The translations under genes and the position numbers were made by a program. Below, in pieces: positions 51,278 through 60,955 of a DNA stretch of 64,000 nt (within the stretch, counting starts at the first letter, position 1; each line of letters opens with the position of its first letter). This stretch comes from Halorarius halobius (GTDB taxonomy: Archaea > Halobacteriota > Halobacteria > Halobacteriales > Haloarculaceae). A model generated the notes under the pieces. That model had not been told where the DNA came from, did no database searches, and saw nothing but the letters and a program-made list of their open reading frames with translations. The stretch spans positions 2,129,227-2,193,226 of the forward strand of contig NZ_CP101161.1 of NCBI RefSeq assembly GCF_024298865.1, read 5' to 3'.

Positions 51278-52543
51278 TCAGGGGAACAGCCCGCGCATCT
51301 CGTGGGCCTTACCGACCCGTTCGAGTGCGACCACGTACGCCGCCGTCCGGAGGTCGGGCGTGTCGCGGGCGGTGTAGGCGTCGAGCATCTCGTCGAAGGC
51401 ACGCGCCAGTTTGGTTTCGAGGTCGTCGTTCACCTGTTCGAGGTCCCAGGAGTACTGCTGGGAGTTCTGGACCCACTCCAGATACGAGACGATGACGCCG
51501 CCGGCGTTGGCGAGGATGTCGGGGACGACCGGGATGTCGCGCTCCCGAAGAATCCCGTCGGCCGCGAACGTCGTCGGGCCGTTGGCGGCCTCGACGACGA
51601 CGCTCGCGCGCAGGTCCTCCGCGACGTCCTCGGTGATGACGTTCTCGATGGCCGCGGGAATCAGCGCGTCCACGTCCAACCGGAGGAGGTCGCCGTTCGT
51701 GATGGCGTCGGCGTCGTCGTAGCCGTCCGCGTCGGTGTAGCCGGCGATAGAGCCCGTCTCGGAGACGTGCCGCTCGATGGCCATCACGTCCAGCCCGTCG
51801 GCGTCGTGGACGCCGCCCGACACGTCGGAGACGGCGACGACGTTTGCGCCCATCGAGGAGAGCAGGCGCGCGGTGACGGAGCCGACGTTGCCGAACCCCT
51901 GGACGGCGACGGTGGCGCCGTCGAGGTCCTCGCCGAGATACTCGAACATCCGGCGGGTGGTGATGGTGACGCCCCGGCCCGTCGCCTCGACGCGGCCGGC
52001 GGTGCCGCCGACCTCGATGGGTTTGCCCGTCACTACGTCCGGGATGACGCGGCCGCCGTACATCGAGTAGGTGTCCATCATCCACGCCATCTCGCGGGCG
52101 CCAGTGTTCATGTCCGGCGCGGGCACGTCCATATCCGGGCCGATCATCCGGCGGACGCCCTCCGTGTAGCGGCGGGTGAGCTTCTCCGTCTCGCAGTCGC
52201 TCAACTCCTTCGGGTTGCAGGCGACCCCGCCCTTCGCGCCGCCGTACGGCAGGTCGACCAGCGCCGTCTTCCAGGTCATCCAGCCCGCGAGTGCGGTCAC
52301 CTCGTCCATCGACACCGTCGGGTGGTAGCGGATACCCCCCTTGAACGGGCCGCGCGCGGAGTCGAACTGACAGCGGAACCCCTCGAATATCTCGACCGTC
52401 CCGTCGTCGCGCTCGACGGGTAGCGACACCTTCAGCGTCCGCTCGGGGTGTTTGAGGCGCTCGAACACGCCGGCGTCGACGTCGGCGTACGGTTCGGCGT
52501 TCTCCATCTGCGCGAGCATGTTGCCCAGCGCGTCGTCGGACAT
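51278..52543 (-). CDS. gdhA: Glutamate dehydrogenase
   Basis: 421 residues, hexameric GDH family. It interconverts 2-oxoglutarate, ammonia and glutamate. The substrate pocket is PFKGGIRYHPTVSMDEVTAL, the catalytic lysine is in DLPYGGAKGGVACNP, and the Rossmann motif is VAVQGFGNVGSVTARLL. The SDVSGG after the second strand does not settle the NAD/NADP choice. The ATG at 52543 lies about 24 bp from a strong TATA box, so the longer upstream reading is not used. Confidence 0.94.
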   Translation of the reverse strand: MSDDALGNMLAQMENAEPYADVDAGVFERLKHPERTLKVSLPVERDDGTVEIFEGFRCQFDSARGPFKGGIRYHPTVSMDEVTALAGWMTWKTALVDLPYGGAKGGVACNPKELSDCETEKLTRRYTEGVRRMIGPDMDVPAPDMNTGAREMAWMMDTYSMYGGRVIPDVVTGKPIEVGGTAGRVEATGRGVTITTRRMFEYLGEDLDGATVAVQGFGNVGSVTARLLSSMGANVVAVSDVSGGVHDADGLDVMAIERHVSETGSIAGYTDADGYDDADAITNGDLLRLDVDALIPAAIENVITEDVAEDLRASVVVEAANGPTTFAADGILRERDIPVVPDILANAGGVIVSYLEWVQNSQQYSWDLEQVNDDLETKLARAFDEMLDAYTARDTPDLRTAAYVVALERVGKAHEMRGLFP

Positions 52544-52560
52544 ACCCGCGCTCCGCATCC

Positions 52561-52572
52561 GCGTTATATACG
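52561..52572 (-). promoter_or_regulatory. gdhA promoter (TATA box)
   Basis: CGTATATAACGC on the minus strand, centred about 24 bp from the gdhA ATG. It is the clearest TATA box in the window and supports leaderless translation from 52543. Confidence 0.7.
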
Positions 52573-52680
52573 CCTTGTTACTCGCCGCCGCTCGCGTCAA
52601 TACTTGCCACGCCCCCTCGATGACGTGACAGTTTCCCACGCCACCCCAACGCTTTCCGTTCCGACCGGCCGAGGACCGGT

Positions 52681-53439
52681 ATGTCTTCTCGCGGACCGAT
52701 ACGTCTGGAGCGGATGACGTGGCCGGAGGTCGAGGCGGCACTCGACGACGGCACCCGGACGGCGATAGCGGCCGTCGGCTCCATCGAACAGCACGGGCCG
52801 CATCTCCCCCTGAACATGGACACGCTCGACGGCGACGCACTCGCCGCGCGCATCGCCGACCGCCTCGGCGACGCCGTCGCCGCGCCCACGATACGCCCCG
52901 GCTGTTCGGGCCACCACATGGAGTTCCCGGGCACCATCACCGTCCCACCCGAGACGCTGATGGACACGGTTCGCGCGTACTGCCGCTCGCTCGACGACCA
53001 CGGCTTCGAGTACGTCGTCCTCGTGCCTACCCACGGCGGCAACTTCGCGCCGGTGAACACCGTCGCACCGGATGTCGGCCGCGAACTCGACGCCACCGTC
53101 GTCGCGCTCGCGGACCTCGACGAGCACATGCGACTCCTGAACGAGGGCTTGCGCGAGGCGGGCGTCGACTACGAACAGGACGTGATTCACGCGGGCGCCG
53201 CCGAAACGTCGGTCGTGCTGGCGATAGCGGAGGGACTGGTCCGCGAGGACGAACTCGAGGTGGGCCACGAGGGCGACGTCTCCGCGGCGCGACTGCTCGG
53301 CGAGGGGTTCCGCGCCATCACGGAGAACGGCGTGCTCGGCGACCCGCGGGCGGCGACGGCCGAGGCCGGCGAGGCCATCGTCGAGCGCGTGACCGAGGCG
53401 TACGTCGAGCGCATCGAGGCCGAACGCGACGCGACCTGA
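52681..53439 (+). CDS. Creatininase-family amidohydrolase
   Basis: 252 residues. Metal ligands appear as AVGSIEQHGPHLPLNMDTLD, GCSGHHMEFPGTITV, LVPTHGGNFAPVN and HAGAAETSVVLAI, the Glu/His/Asp/His/Glu set of the family. Archaeal members include the formamide hydrolase ArfB of F420 and riboflavin synthesis. That role is possible but this copy is not next to other such genes, so no symbol is given. It is divergent from gdhA. Confidence 0.88.
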   Translation: MSSRGPIRLERMTWPEVEAALDDGTRTAIAAVGSIEQHGPHLPLNMDTLDGDALAARIADRLGDAVAAPTIRPGCSGHHMEFPGTITVPPETLMDTVRAYCRSLDDHGFEYVVLVPTHGGNFAPVNTVAPDVGRELDATVVALADLDEHMRLLNEGLREAGVDYEQDVIHAGAAETSVVLAIAEGLVREDELEVGHEGDVSAARLLGEGFRAITENGVLGDPRAATAEAGEAIVERVTEAYVERIEAERDAT

Positions 53440-53466
53440 GCGGCCGGCCCCGCTACGGGCGTCGCG

Positions 53467-54243
53467 CTACGGCACCCTCCCCGAGACGACGCCCTCTTCG
53501 ACGTGCTGGACGCAGGGGCCGTCGAGCCGTGCGTGCAGGTCGGCCGCGAACGCCGCCCGCTCGTCGCGGAGGTCGGGCGCACAGAACGACAGCGACAGCA
53601 CGTACCCGACCATCTCCTCGACGGTCCACTCGCGCTCGGTTCGGGTGGTGAACCGCTCCACGTCCACGAACCCCTCCTCGGCGAGCAGTTCGTCGTACGG
53701 CCGGTCGTACTCCACGTCGTCGGGGTGTTCGCGTGCAGGGATGTCGTCGACGTAGTCGGTCACGACGTCGTACACGTCACCGCTCCAGTCGTCGCGGCCG
53801 TGTGTGAGCCACTCCTCGTCGCCGACGAGCGCGACCCCGCCGCCGGGTTCCGTCATCGCCTGCAGGCGGTCGAGCGTCCGCTCCCGGTCCATCCAGTGGA
53901 ACGCCCGGCCGATGGTGGTCAGCCGGAACGAGCCCGTCAGGTCGCCGAGGTCGGCGTCCGAGCCGACGACCCACTCGACGTCGACGCCCGCGGCGTCGGC
54001 CCGCTCGCGGGCGTGGTCCAGCATCGCCTCGTTGGGGTCCATCCCGACCACCTCGCCCGCGCGGGCGGCGAGCGGGACGGTCAACTGGCCCGCCCCACAG
54101 CCCAGATCGAGGACCCGGGCGTCGGCGTCGAGGTCGAACCGGTCGACGAGGTGCTCGACGACGGCGTCGCCGTACTCCGGACGGAACTCGGCGTAGAACG
54201 CTTCGGTGTCCGCGAAGCGGTCGGCGGGGTCGCCGGGCGACAT
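53467..54243 (-). CDS. SAM-dependent methyltransferase, class I
   Basis: 258 residues. Motif I is RVLDLGCGAGQLTVPLA (about 43-59), motif II VVGMDPNEAML, and the fourth strand includes FRLTTIGRAFHWMDRERTL. The FHWMD pattern occurs in small-molecule methyltransferases related to trans-aconitate methyltransferase. The methyl acceptor is unknown. It converges with the creatininase-family gene and is divergent from ilvD. Confidence 0.86.
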   Translation of the reverse strand: MSPGDPADRFADTEAFYAEFRPEYGDAVVEHLVDRFDLDADARVLDLGCGAGQLTVPLAARAGEVVGMDPNEAMLDHARERADAAGVDVEWVVGSDADLGDLTGSFRLTTIGRAFHWMDRERTLDRLQAMTEPGGGVALVGDEEWLTHGRDDWSGDVYDVVTDYVDDIPAREHPDDVEYDRPYDELLAEEGFVDVERFTTRTEREWTVEEMVGYVLSLSFCAPDLRDERAAFAADLHARLDGPCVQHVEEGVVSGRVP

Positions 54244-54377
54244 GGGACCGGACGCTCGACCCGGCGGCGCAAAACGGCATCGGTCGCGCCCGGGCGAACA
54301 CGTTCGCCCCCGCGGGGAACGACAGCAACATCTGTCCGGTCGCCACCGCTTAAGCCGCCGGGCCACCACGGGCCACC

Positions 54378-56132
54378 ATGAGCCAACAGGAGCCGCCCGA
54401 GCGCGAGGAGCCGGAGATTCCCGAGAAGCCCGAAGGTCTCCGGTCGCGAGAAGTGACCGAGGGGCCCGAGAAGGCGCCCCACCGCGCGATGTTCCGCGCG
54501 ATGGGGTTCGACGACGACGACCTCGCGTCCCCGATGGTCGGGGTCGCCAACCCCGCCGCCGACATCACGCCGTGTAACGTCCACCTCGACGACGTGGCCG
54601 ACGCCGCCATCGACGGCATCGACGACAGCGGCGGCATGCCGATAGAGTTCGGCACCGTCACCATCTCGGACGCCATCTCGATGGGCACCGAGGGGATGAA
54701 GGCCTCGCTCATCTCGCGGGAGGTCATCGCCGACTCGGTCGAGTTGGTCGCGTTCGGCGAGCGGATGGACGCGCTGGTCACCGTCGCGGGCTGTGACAAG
54801 AACCTCCCCGGGATGATGATGGCCTCTATCCGGACGGACCTCCCCTCGGTGTTCCTCTACGGGGGGTCCATCATGCCCGGCGAACACGAGGGCCGCGAGG
54901 TGACCGTCCAGAACGTGTTCGAGGGGGTCGGGGCGGTCGCGTCCGGCGACATGAGCGAGGAGGAACTGGTCGAACTCGAACACGACGCGTGCCCCGGCGC
55001 GGGCTCCTGTGGCGGGATGTTCACCGCGAACACGATGGCGTCTATCTCGGAGGCGCTCGGGATGGCGCCGCTCGGCTCCGCGAGCCCTCCCGCGGAGGAC
55101 CCGTCGCGGTACGACGAGGCCGAGCGCGCGGGCCAACTCGTCCTCGAGTGCGTCCGCGAGGACCGCACGCCGTCGGACATCCTCTCGAAGGAGAGCTTCG
55201 AGAACGCCATCGCGGTGCAGGTGGCGCTGGGCGGGTCGACGAACGCCGTCCTCCACCTGCTGGCGCTGGCCGCCGAGGCCGGCATCGACCTATCCATCGA
55301 GGAGTTCGACCGCATCTCGAAGCGGACGCCCAAAATCGCCCAACTCCAGCCCGGTGGCACCCGCGTGATGAACGACCTCCACGAGGTCGGCGGCGTCCCG
55401 GTCGTGATTCGCCGGCTCCTCGAGGGCGGCTACATGCACGGCGACGCGCTCACCGTCACCGGCCGGACGCTGGCCGAGGAAATCGAGCATCTGGAATCGA
55501 CCGGCCACCTCCCCGCGGACGACGACATCGACGCCGAGTTCCTCGCACCGGTCGGCGACCCGTTCCACGAGGAGGGCGCCATCAAGATTCTGACGGGGAA
55601 CCTCGCGCCCGACGGCGCGGTGCTGAAGGTCACGGGGGAGGACAAGTGGTTCCACGAGGGACCGGCCCGCGTGTTCGAGGACGAGGAGACCGCGATGGAG
55701 TACGTCCAGGAGGGCCACATCGAGTCGGGCGACGTCATCATCATCCGCAACGAGGGGCCCCAGGGCGGCCCGGGGATGCGCGAGATGCTCGGCGTGACCG
55801 CGGCGGTCGTCGGCGCGGGCCACGAGGACGACGTGGCGATGCTCACGGACGGCCGCTTCTCGGGGGCCACGCGGGGGCCGATGATCGGCCACGCCGCGCC
55901 CGAGGCCTACGTCGGCGGCCCCATCGGCGCGCTGGAGGACGGCGACACCGTCACCATCGACATCGAGGCCCGGTCCATCGAGGTGGACCTCACGGACGAC
56001 GAGCTGGCGGCCCGCCTCGACGACCGCGAGGAGCCGGAGCCCAACTACACGTCGGGCGTGCTCGCCAAGTACGGTCAGTCGTTCGGGTCGGCCGCGAACG
56101 GCGCGGTGACGAACCCCGGCGCGAAGCGCTGA
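54378..56132 (+). CDS. ilvD: Dihydroxy-acid dehydratase
   Basis: 584 residues. It dehydrates dihydroxy acids in valine, isoleucine and pantothenate synthesis. Iron-sulfur ligands are in [15 protein letters not shown] and [19 protein letters not shown], and the C-terminal [20 protein letters not shown] is the active-site loop. A highly charged Glu/Pro-rich N-terminus of about 30 residues precedes the core. GCTTAAGC about 27 bp upstream is a probable TATA box. Confidence 0.96.
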   Translation: MSQQEPPEREEPEIPEKPEGLRSREVTEGPEKAPHRAMFRAMGFDDDDLASPMVGVANPAADITPCNVHLDDVADAAIDGIDDSGGMPIEFGTVTISDAISMGTEGMKASLISREVIADSVELVAFGERMDALVTVAGCDKNLPGMMMASIRTDLPSVFLYGGSIMPGEHEGREVTVQNVFEGVGAVASGDMSEEELVELEHDACPGAGSCGGMFTANTMASISEALGMAPLGSASPPAEDPSRYDEAERAGQLVLECVREDRTPSDILSKESFENAIAVQVALGGSTNAVLHLLALAAEAGIDLSIEEFDRISKRTPKIAQLQPGGTRVMNDLHEVGGVPVVIRRLLEGGYMHGDALTVTGRTLAEEIEHLESTGHLPADDDIDAEFLAPVGDPFHEEGAIKILTGNLAPDGAVLKVTGEDKWFHEGPARVFEDEETAMEYVQEGHIESGDVIIIRNEGPQGGPGMREMLGVTAAVVGAGHEDDVAMLTDGRFSGATRGPMIGHAAPEAYVGGPIGALEDGDTVTIDIEARSIEVDLTDDELAARLDDREEPEPNYTSGVLAKYGQSFGSAANGAVTNPGAKR

Positions 56133-56198
56133 CGCGCGACCCGACGCCCTAGCATACTGGCCACCGGTCTTATGTAACCGTAGCTTCGCATTCCAACC

Positions 56199-57662
56199 GT
56201 GACAACTGGCGAGCGACGCGTCGAGCCCTGGCCCGTGCTCGTCGTCTGGGTGGGCGTGACCTTGCTGGGCGTCGTCCTGTTCGACATCTGGGGAGACGAA
56301 CGGACGGTCGGGACGCCGCTGTCTGCGAGTCTCGCGGAGAACGGGCCGCTGGTCCTGCTGTCGCTGGCGGTGGTCGCGGCGGGGCTGTGGCTCTGGCGGA
56401 GCGACCTCACGCCGGAGCGTCAGCGGACCGTCGCCGTGTGGACGTTCGTCGGTACGACGGTGATGGCCGCGAGCATGCTGTGGATGGTCGCGGTCCAGAC
56501 CCGCCTCCAGGCCGCGAACGACCCGTACGTCATCGCCATGGACGCCGTCGTCCTCGGGAGCCTACTGGCGCTCGGTACCGGCTACTACCACGCCCGGACC
56601 GAGCAGGAGCGGGCGAAACTCGAACGCGAGCGCGACCGGTTCGCGGCGCTGTTCGACAACGCACCGGGCGGCGTCGCCCGGGTCGTTCCCGGCGACGACG
56701 GACCGGTCATCGAGGCGGTCAACCCCGCCTTTACCGACGTGTTCGGCTACGAGGAGTCGACGGCGGTCGGGGCCCGCGTCGACAGTCTGCTCGTTCCGGC
56801 CACCGTGGACTGGTCGGCGGCGCGGGAACTGCTGGGAGGAGCTAGACAGCGGCGGAACCTGACGCTGGAGACCGACGACGGTCGACGCGAATTCCTCTGT
56901 GTCACTGCCCCCATCGAGGGGGCCGACGACGGCCGCGGCTGGTACGTCGTCTTCTTGGACATCACCGACCGCGAGCAACGCGCGGAGCGGCTGTCGGTCA
57001 TCTCCCGGACGCTCCGTCACGACATCCGCAACGACCTGAACGTGGTCTCGGGGACCGCCCGCCTCCTCGGTGACCAGGTCGACGAGGGGAGCCACGTCGA
57101 GCGCATCACCGACAAGACGGCGCGGCTCACCGACCTCGCGGAGCGGACCCGCGACATCGAGGAGGCGGTCCGGGGCGACACCGAGCAGGTGACACAGCCG
57201 GTCGACGACATCATCGCGGAGGCGGTCGCGTCGGTCGATCGGTCGGGTGTCGACGTCGACGTCTCCGTCCCCGGAGGGCTGTTCGCCCACGCGCACCCGA
57301 AGGTACACAGCGCGGTCCGCGAACTCGTCGAGAACGCCGTCATCCACAACGACGGCGACGACCAGCGCGTCGAGGTGACCGCTCACGCCGACACCGAGGA
57401 CTACGTCACCGTCGTCGTCAGCGACGACGGCTCCGGCATCCCTTGCCGCGAGTACGAGGTCGTCGCCGGGGAGCGCGAGCACACCCAACTCGACCACCCG
57501 ACGGGACTCGGACTCTGGATGGTCGACTGGCTGGTGACCGACAGCGGGGGGAGCGTCGAGTTCATCTCGGGCGACGACGGGACGACCGTTCGCGTCCGCC
57601 TCCCCCGAGCGCATCCGATAGAGGAGACGGCCCACCTGTCGGGCGAGACGGTCGCACAGTGA
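56199..57662 (+). CDS. Membrane-bound sensor histidine kinase with PAS domain
   Basis: 487 residues, GTG start supported by CTTATGTA about 27 bp upstream. Four hydrophobic helices (11-29, 47-66, 79-98, 106-125) form a small membrane sensor. A short coiled coil leads to a PAS domain (about 140-260, FAALFDNAPGGVARVVPGDD). The phospho-accepting histidine is H274 in RTLRHDIRNDLNVVSG. The ATPase domain has ELVENAVIHN, SDDGSGIP and PTGLGLWMVDWL. No response regulator adjoins it, as is common in haloarchaea. The signal is unknown. Confidence 0.9.
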   Translation: MTTGERRVEPWPVLVVWVGVTLLGVVLFDIWGDERTVGTPLSASLAENGPLVLLSLAVVAAGLWLWRSDLTPERQRTVAVWTFVGTTVMAASMLWMVAVQTRLQAANDPYVIAMDAVVLGSLLALGTGYYHARTEQERAKLERERDRFAALFDNAPGGVARVVPGDDGPVIEAVNPAFTDVFGYEESTAVGARVDSLLVPATVDWSAARELLGGARQRRNLTLETDDGRREFLCVTAPIEGADDGRGWYVVFLDITDREQRAERLSVISRTLRHDIRNDLNVVSGTARLLGDQVDEGSHVERITDKTARLTDLAERTRDIEEAVRGDTEQVTQPVDDIIAEAVASVDRSGVDVDVSVPGGLFAHAHPKVHSAVRELVENAVIHNDGDDQRVEVTAHADTEDYVTVVVSDDGSGIPCREYEVVAGEREHTQLDHPTGLGLWMVDWLVTDSGGSVEFISGDDGTTVRVRLPRAHPIEETAHLSGETVAQ

Positions 57663-57801
57663 GGCCTATCGCCTGCGAGCCGGGCCGTCTGCGTTCGGCC
57701 GCGGCGCGGCGGCCGGAAGCGCCCGCACGGCCGCACGCGCCGGGAGACGGGAGGCGACGAGCCGTCGAACGATTTAGGTACCCATTGGGATATAACGGGG
57801 T

Positions 57802-58899
57802 ATGAATGAGAAACGGCTCGCCGTCGGGACGTTCGGCGTGCTCGTCGCCCTCCTCGTCGGCTTTCTCGCGGTCCGGTTCATCGCCGCAATCACGGTCGCG
57901 GTGTTCATCTACTACTCGACGCGCCGCTACCACAAGGCGCTCCGTCGGTTGCGTCTGCCCGCACGGCTCCGGGCCGTCGTCGTCCTCGCGTCGCTGGCCG
58001 TTCCGCTGTTGCTACTCATCAGCTACGCCGTCGTCCTGCTCGTCGTCGAGGCCCGCCAGTTCGCCGAGCAGTACCAGGTGCTCGACACCGCCGCCGAGAA
58101 CGTCGGCTGGTTCGGCGGCATCGAGTCGCTCCCCGAGTTCACCGCCCAGGGGCTGTACCGGGCCTACCAGTCCGGCCAACTCGACCCGTTCCTCGAGTTC
58201 GCCCGCGAGAACGCCACGTTCCTCACCAGCCTCGTCTCCGGGCTGTTTCTCAACCTGTTCATCGTCCTCATCCTCACCTACTACCTGCTCGTCGACGGGG
58301 GGCGCATCCGCTCGTGGCTCCTCCGGTTCGACGACGACGCCATCGTCCGCGATTATCTCGAAGCGGTCGACGAGGAACTGGAAGCGGTGCTGTTCGGCAA
58401 CCTGCTCAACGTCATCGCCACCGCGCTCATCGCCATCCTCGCGTACCACGGCTACAACGTCGTCGCCCCCGCCGCCGCCCAGGTGCCGTACCCGACGCTC
58501 GCCGGCGCGCTCACCGGCATCGCAAGCCTGATTCCCGTCGTGGGGATGAAAATCGTCTACTTCCCGCTGGCGGTCATCGCCGCCATCCCGGTGCTTCTGG
58601 GCCAGGGGTCGGGGCTCGCGTACGTCGGCGGCTTCCTCGTCGTCGCCGTCGTCGTCGTCGACACCATTCCCGACCTCATCCTCCGGCCCATCCTCAGCGG
58701 CGAGACGACCCACGTCGGTCTGCTGATGCTCGCGTACACCCTTGGACCGGTCGTGCTGGGCTTCTACGGCCTGTTTTTCGCGCCCATCCTGCTGGTCGTG
58801 GCGCTCACGTTCGCGGATACGGCGTTGCCGCGACTGCTGGGTGTCGACGCCGCGGACAACGGCGTCCACCGGAACCAGATGCGACTCGACGACTTCTGA
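57802..58899 (+). CDS. AI-2E family (PerM-like) membrane transporter
   Basis: 365 residues, about seven or eight helices. Features of the family are LNLFIVLILTYYLLVDGGRI near the middle, GNLLNVIATALIAILAYHGY and the C-terminal DTIPDLILRPILSGETTHVG with LGPVVLGFYGLFFAPILLVV. Members export small molecules or ions such as Na+/H+ in some bacteria. The substrate here is unknown. GATTTAGGT about 27 bp upstream is a probable TATA box. Confidence 0.87.
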   Translation: MNEKRLAVGTFGVLVALLVGFLAVRFIAAITVAVFIYYSTRRYHKALRRLRLPARLRAVVVLASLAVPLLLLISYAVVLLVVEARQFAEQYQVLDTAAENVGWFGGIESLPEFTAQGLYRAYQSGQLDPFLEFARENATFLTSLVSGLFLNLFIVLILTYYLLVDGGRIRSWLLRFDDDAIVRDYLEAVDEELEAVLFGNLLNVIATALIAILAYHGYNVVAPAAAQVPYPTLAGALTGIASLIPVVGMKIVYFPLAVIAAIPVLLGQGSGLAYVGGFLVVAVVVVDTIPDLILRPILSGETTHVGLLMLAYTLGPVVLGFYGLFFAPILLVVALTFADTALPRLLGVDAADNGVHRNQMRLDDF

Positions 58900-58999
58900 C
58901 CCGGCGGCAGTCGGTTCCGGCCGTCGGCACTCTGCCCCGTCCAGGTCGACACCCGCTCGGTCGCCCCGTCGGGGTCGGGGTGGGATAGCGTGGCGCTGG

Positions 59000-59821
59000 T
59001 CACTCGGGAAGCGACGGCACCACGTCGAGCATCGCGGCGGCCCGCTCGCGGAAGCGAACGGACTGCTCGCCGACGACAATCTCGTCAGCCTCACCGACGA
59101 GCTCGCGGAACAGTTCGCCGAGGCTGTCGTACCAGTCGCGGGGGCGGTCCTCCTCGCGCATCTGGAGCCGATAGCCCCGCGCCGGGTCGATGGGCGTCCC
59201 ACGAAGTGACACCACCGTTCGCGCCCACCTGAGGCGGGTGTCGAACGGTGCCTCGCGGAGCCAGCGCGGGAGTGAGAGGTCGCCGTCGGTCTTGCGCCCA
59301 AGTGGCGCTCCGAGAATGGCGTGGAGAAACCGCCCCAGGACCGGGCCGTTGACGGACGGTCGCAGTTCATGCGCCCTCCGTTCGGAGCCCTCGCGGGAGA
59401 TGGACACACCGACGCCAAGGTCGTCGAGGCAGTCGCGGAGGCCTGCCACGGGATCGCCGTCGCCGACGACGAACATCGGCATCCACCGCGTCGCCTCGAT
59501 GGAGCCGCCGGCGACCACCCACCCGTGACAGATGGTCAGCGCCGCGAAGATGCGGTCGCCGGGGGCGGCATCGAGCCAACCGTTCATGTCAGCCGCCTCG
59601 ACGGCGTGGGCCGGGTCGGGTTTCGCACCGTCGAACCAGGCCCGCAGTCGGCCCCGCGGCATATCGAGCGCGCTACTGGCGGCACTGGAGCCCTTCTCGG
59701 GGTACTTCCCCCGCCAGCCCATCGCGTCCTGGTAGTCTTCGACGCGTTCCCATCCGTCGCGGTCGCCGCCGTATGTCCGAGCGAGGGCTTGTGCTCGCTC
59801 CGTTCGGGATGGAAGGGCCAT
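59000..59821 (-). CDS. HTH-like protein downstream of the pilin genes, possibly LAGLIDADG-related
   Basis: 273 residues. The N-terminus (ERAQALARTYGGDRDGWERV) leads to SSAASSALDMPRGRLRAWFD, which reads like a helix-turn-helix. The second half has HAILGAPLGRKTDGDLSLPR followed by WLREAPFDTRLRWARTVVSL, faintly like the P-x-W/F-L-x-x-A-P segment of LAGLIDADG proteins, but without a clear LAGLIDADG helix. It follows the three pilin genes on the same strand with a 43-bp gap and may be part of their operon. I do not recognise the family with confidence. Confidence 0.6.
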   Translation of the reverse strand: MALPSRTERAQALARTYGGDRDGWERVEDYQDAMGWRGKYPEKGSSAASSALDMPRGRLRAWFDGAKPDPAHAVEAADMNGWLDAAPGDRIFAALTICHGWVVAGGSIEATRWMPMFVVGDGDPVAGLRDCLDDLGVGVSISREGSERRAHELRPSVNGPVLGRFLHAILGAPLGRKTDGDLSLPRWLREAPFDTRLRWARTVVSLRGTPIDPARGYRLQMREEDRPRDWYDSLGELFRELVGEADEIVVGEQSVRFRERAAAMLDVVPSLPE

Positions 59822-59864
59822 TATTCGTCGGGCTGAAATAACCGAAGAAGGTGGTTCGCGGTCG

Positions 59865-60449
59865 TTACGACGGGACTTCGGACTGGCCGATGGTGTTCGA
59901 CGAGCCACCGCCGGGTGCTTCCCAGACAATGCGGATAGTGTCGCCGGACTTCAACTGGGTCGGATCAGCGCTACCGTGTGTGAATTCTGTAGGGCTGGTG
60001 CCGATTCCGATTTGGCTGGTCCCAGTACTAACAGACCCACTACTTATGTAGAACGCTACTGTACCTGTACTTCCAGTCGATAGCGTCGAGCCAGAGAAGA
60101 CTGGTTGTGGTACGGCGTCGTTATTGGTTGCATCGGACGCATTCTCCAGGTCGAGGGCCGTATTACCGTTGACCTGGACCTGAACATTATTGACATCTAC
60201 GTCTTCACCACCGGTGTGGGTGATTTCTGCGGTGGTGAACGACCCCGTTGTCCCGGTCGCTTCGAATACCTGGGACTCATACGTGAATTCAAAGTTTGCA
60301 CTCGGCGGACTGGTCTGCACTTGGTCGCCAAGCCCGAGGACGAACGTCCCGATAACAGCGGCAAGTATCACCGTGATCGCGACCATCAGTATCACCCCTA
60401 TGACAGGGCTGACGGCGTCTTCGTCCTGAACGAGATTACTGATGTTCAT
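59865..60449 (-). CDS. Type IV pilin, DUF1628 type (third of three)
   Basis: 194 residues. The prepilin peptide ends DED, followed by the hydrophobic anchor AVSPVIGVILMVAITVILAA. After cleavage by the prepilin peptidase the helix would pack into the pilus core. The head is Thr/Ser/Asn-rich with strands such as AEITHTGGEDVDVNNVQVQV. The tail IVWEAPGGGSSNTIGQSEVP is shared with both neighbours. It starts one base into the stop of the second pilin (TAATG). Head variation suggests different surface properties. Confidence 0.93.
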   Translation of the reverse strand: MNISNLVQDEDAVSPVIGVILMVAITVILAAVIGTFVLGLGDQVQTSPPSANFEFTYESQVFEATGTTGSFTTAEITHTGGEDVDVNNVQVQVNGNTALDLENASDATNNDAVPQPVFSGSTLSTGSTGTVAFYISSGSVSTGTSQIGIGTSPTEFTHGSADPTQLKSGDTIRIVWEAPGGGSSNTIGQSEVPS

Positions 60450-60955
60450 TAGCTCGGGATCGTGCTTTCACCGATGGTGTTCGACGAGCCGCCACCGGGT
60501 GCTTGCCAGACGATACGAACGGAGTCGCCGGGGGCCGCGTCATTATCTGGGAGATAATTGGAGCCAGTAGAGTCTGCATTACTCTCGGATGCATTGAGCG
60601 TCGATCCGGTACTGATGGTACTATCCCAGGTCGACTTTAGGTCGCCGCTCCCAGCGACATCGTCAATGGTATTCGGACCAATCTGTAAATTGACGTTACT
60701 GGCTTCTACATCTTCTCCGCCAGAATGGGTTATTCTCACGTAGCCGGAGTCGGATGGCGTACCCGAGTTAACCCAACTTCCACCGTACTCGAACTGGAAG
60801 TTCGCACTTGGCGGGCTGGTCTGCACTTGGTCACCGAGGCCGAGGACGAACGTCCCGATAACGGCGGCAAGAATCACCGTGATTGCCACCATCAGTATCA
60901 CGCCTATGACAGGACTGACGGCGTCCTCATCAGTGAGTAGATTTTTCAGTTGCAT
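60449..60955 (-). CDS. Type IV pilin, DUF1628 type (second of three)
   Basis: 168 residues, with the same anchor region as the other two (DEDAVSPVIG through GLGDQVQ, identical in sequence) and the tail IVWQAPGGGSSNTIGESTIP. The head is different (YVRITHSGGEDVEASNVNLQ, then Thr/Ser/Asn-rich). Start and stop overlap its neighbours by one base on both sides (TAATG), so all three are translated in coupled fashion. Confidence 0.93.
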   Translation of the reverse strand: MQLKNLLTDEDAVSPVIGVILMVAITVILAAVIGTFVLGLGDQVQTSPPSANFQFEYGGSWVNSGTPSDSGYVRITHSGGEDVEASNVNLQIGPNTIDDVAGSGDLKSTWDSTISTGSTLNASESNADSTGSNYLPDNDAAPGDSVRIVWQAPGGGSSNTIGESTIPS

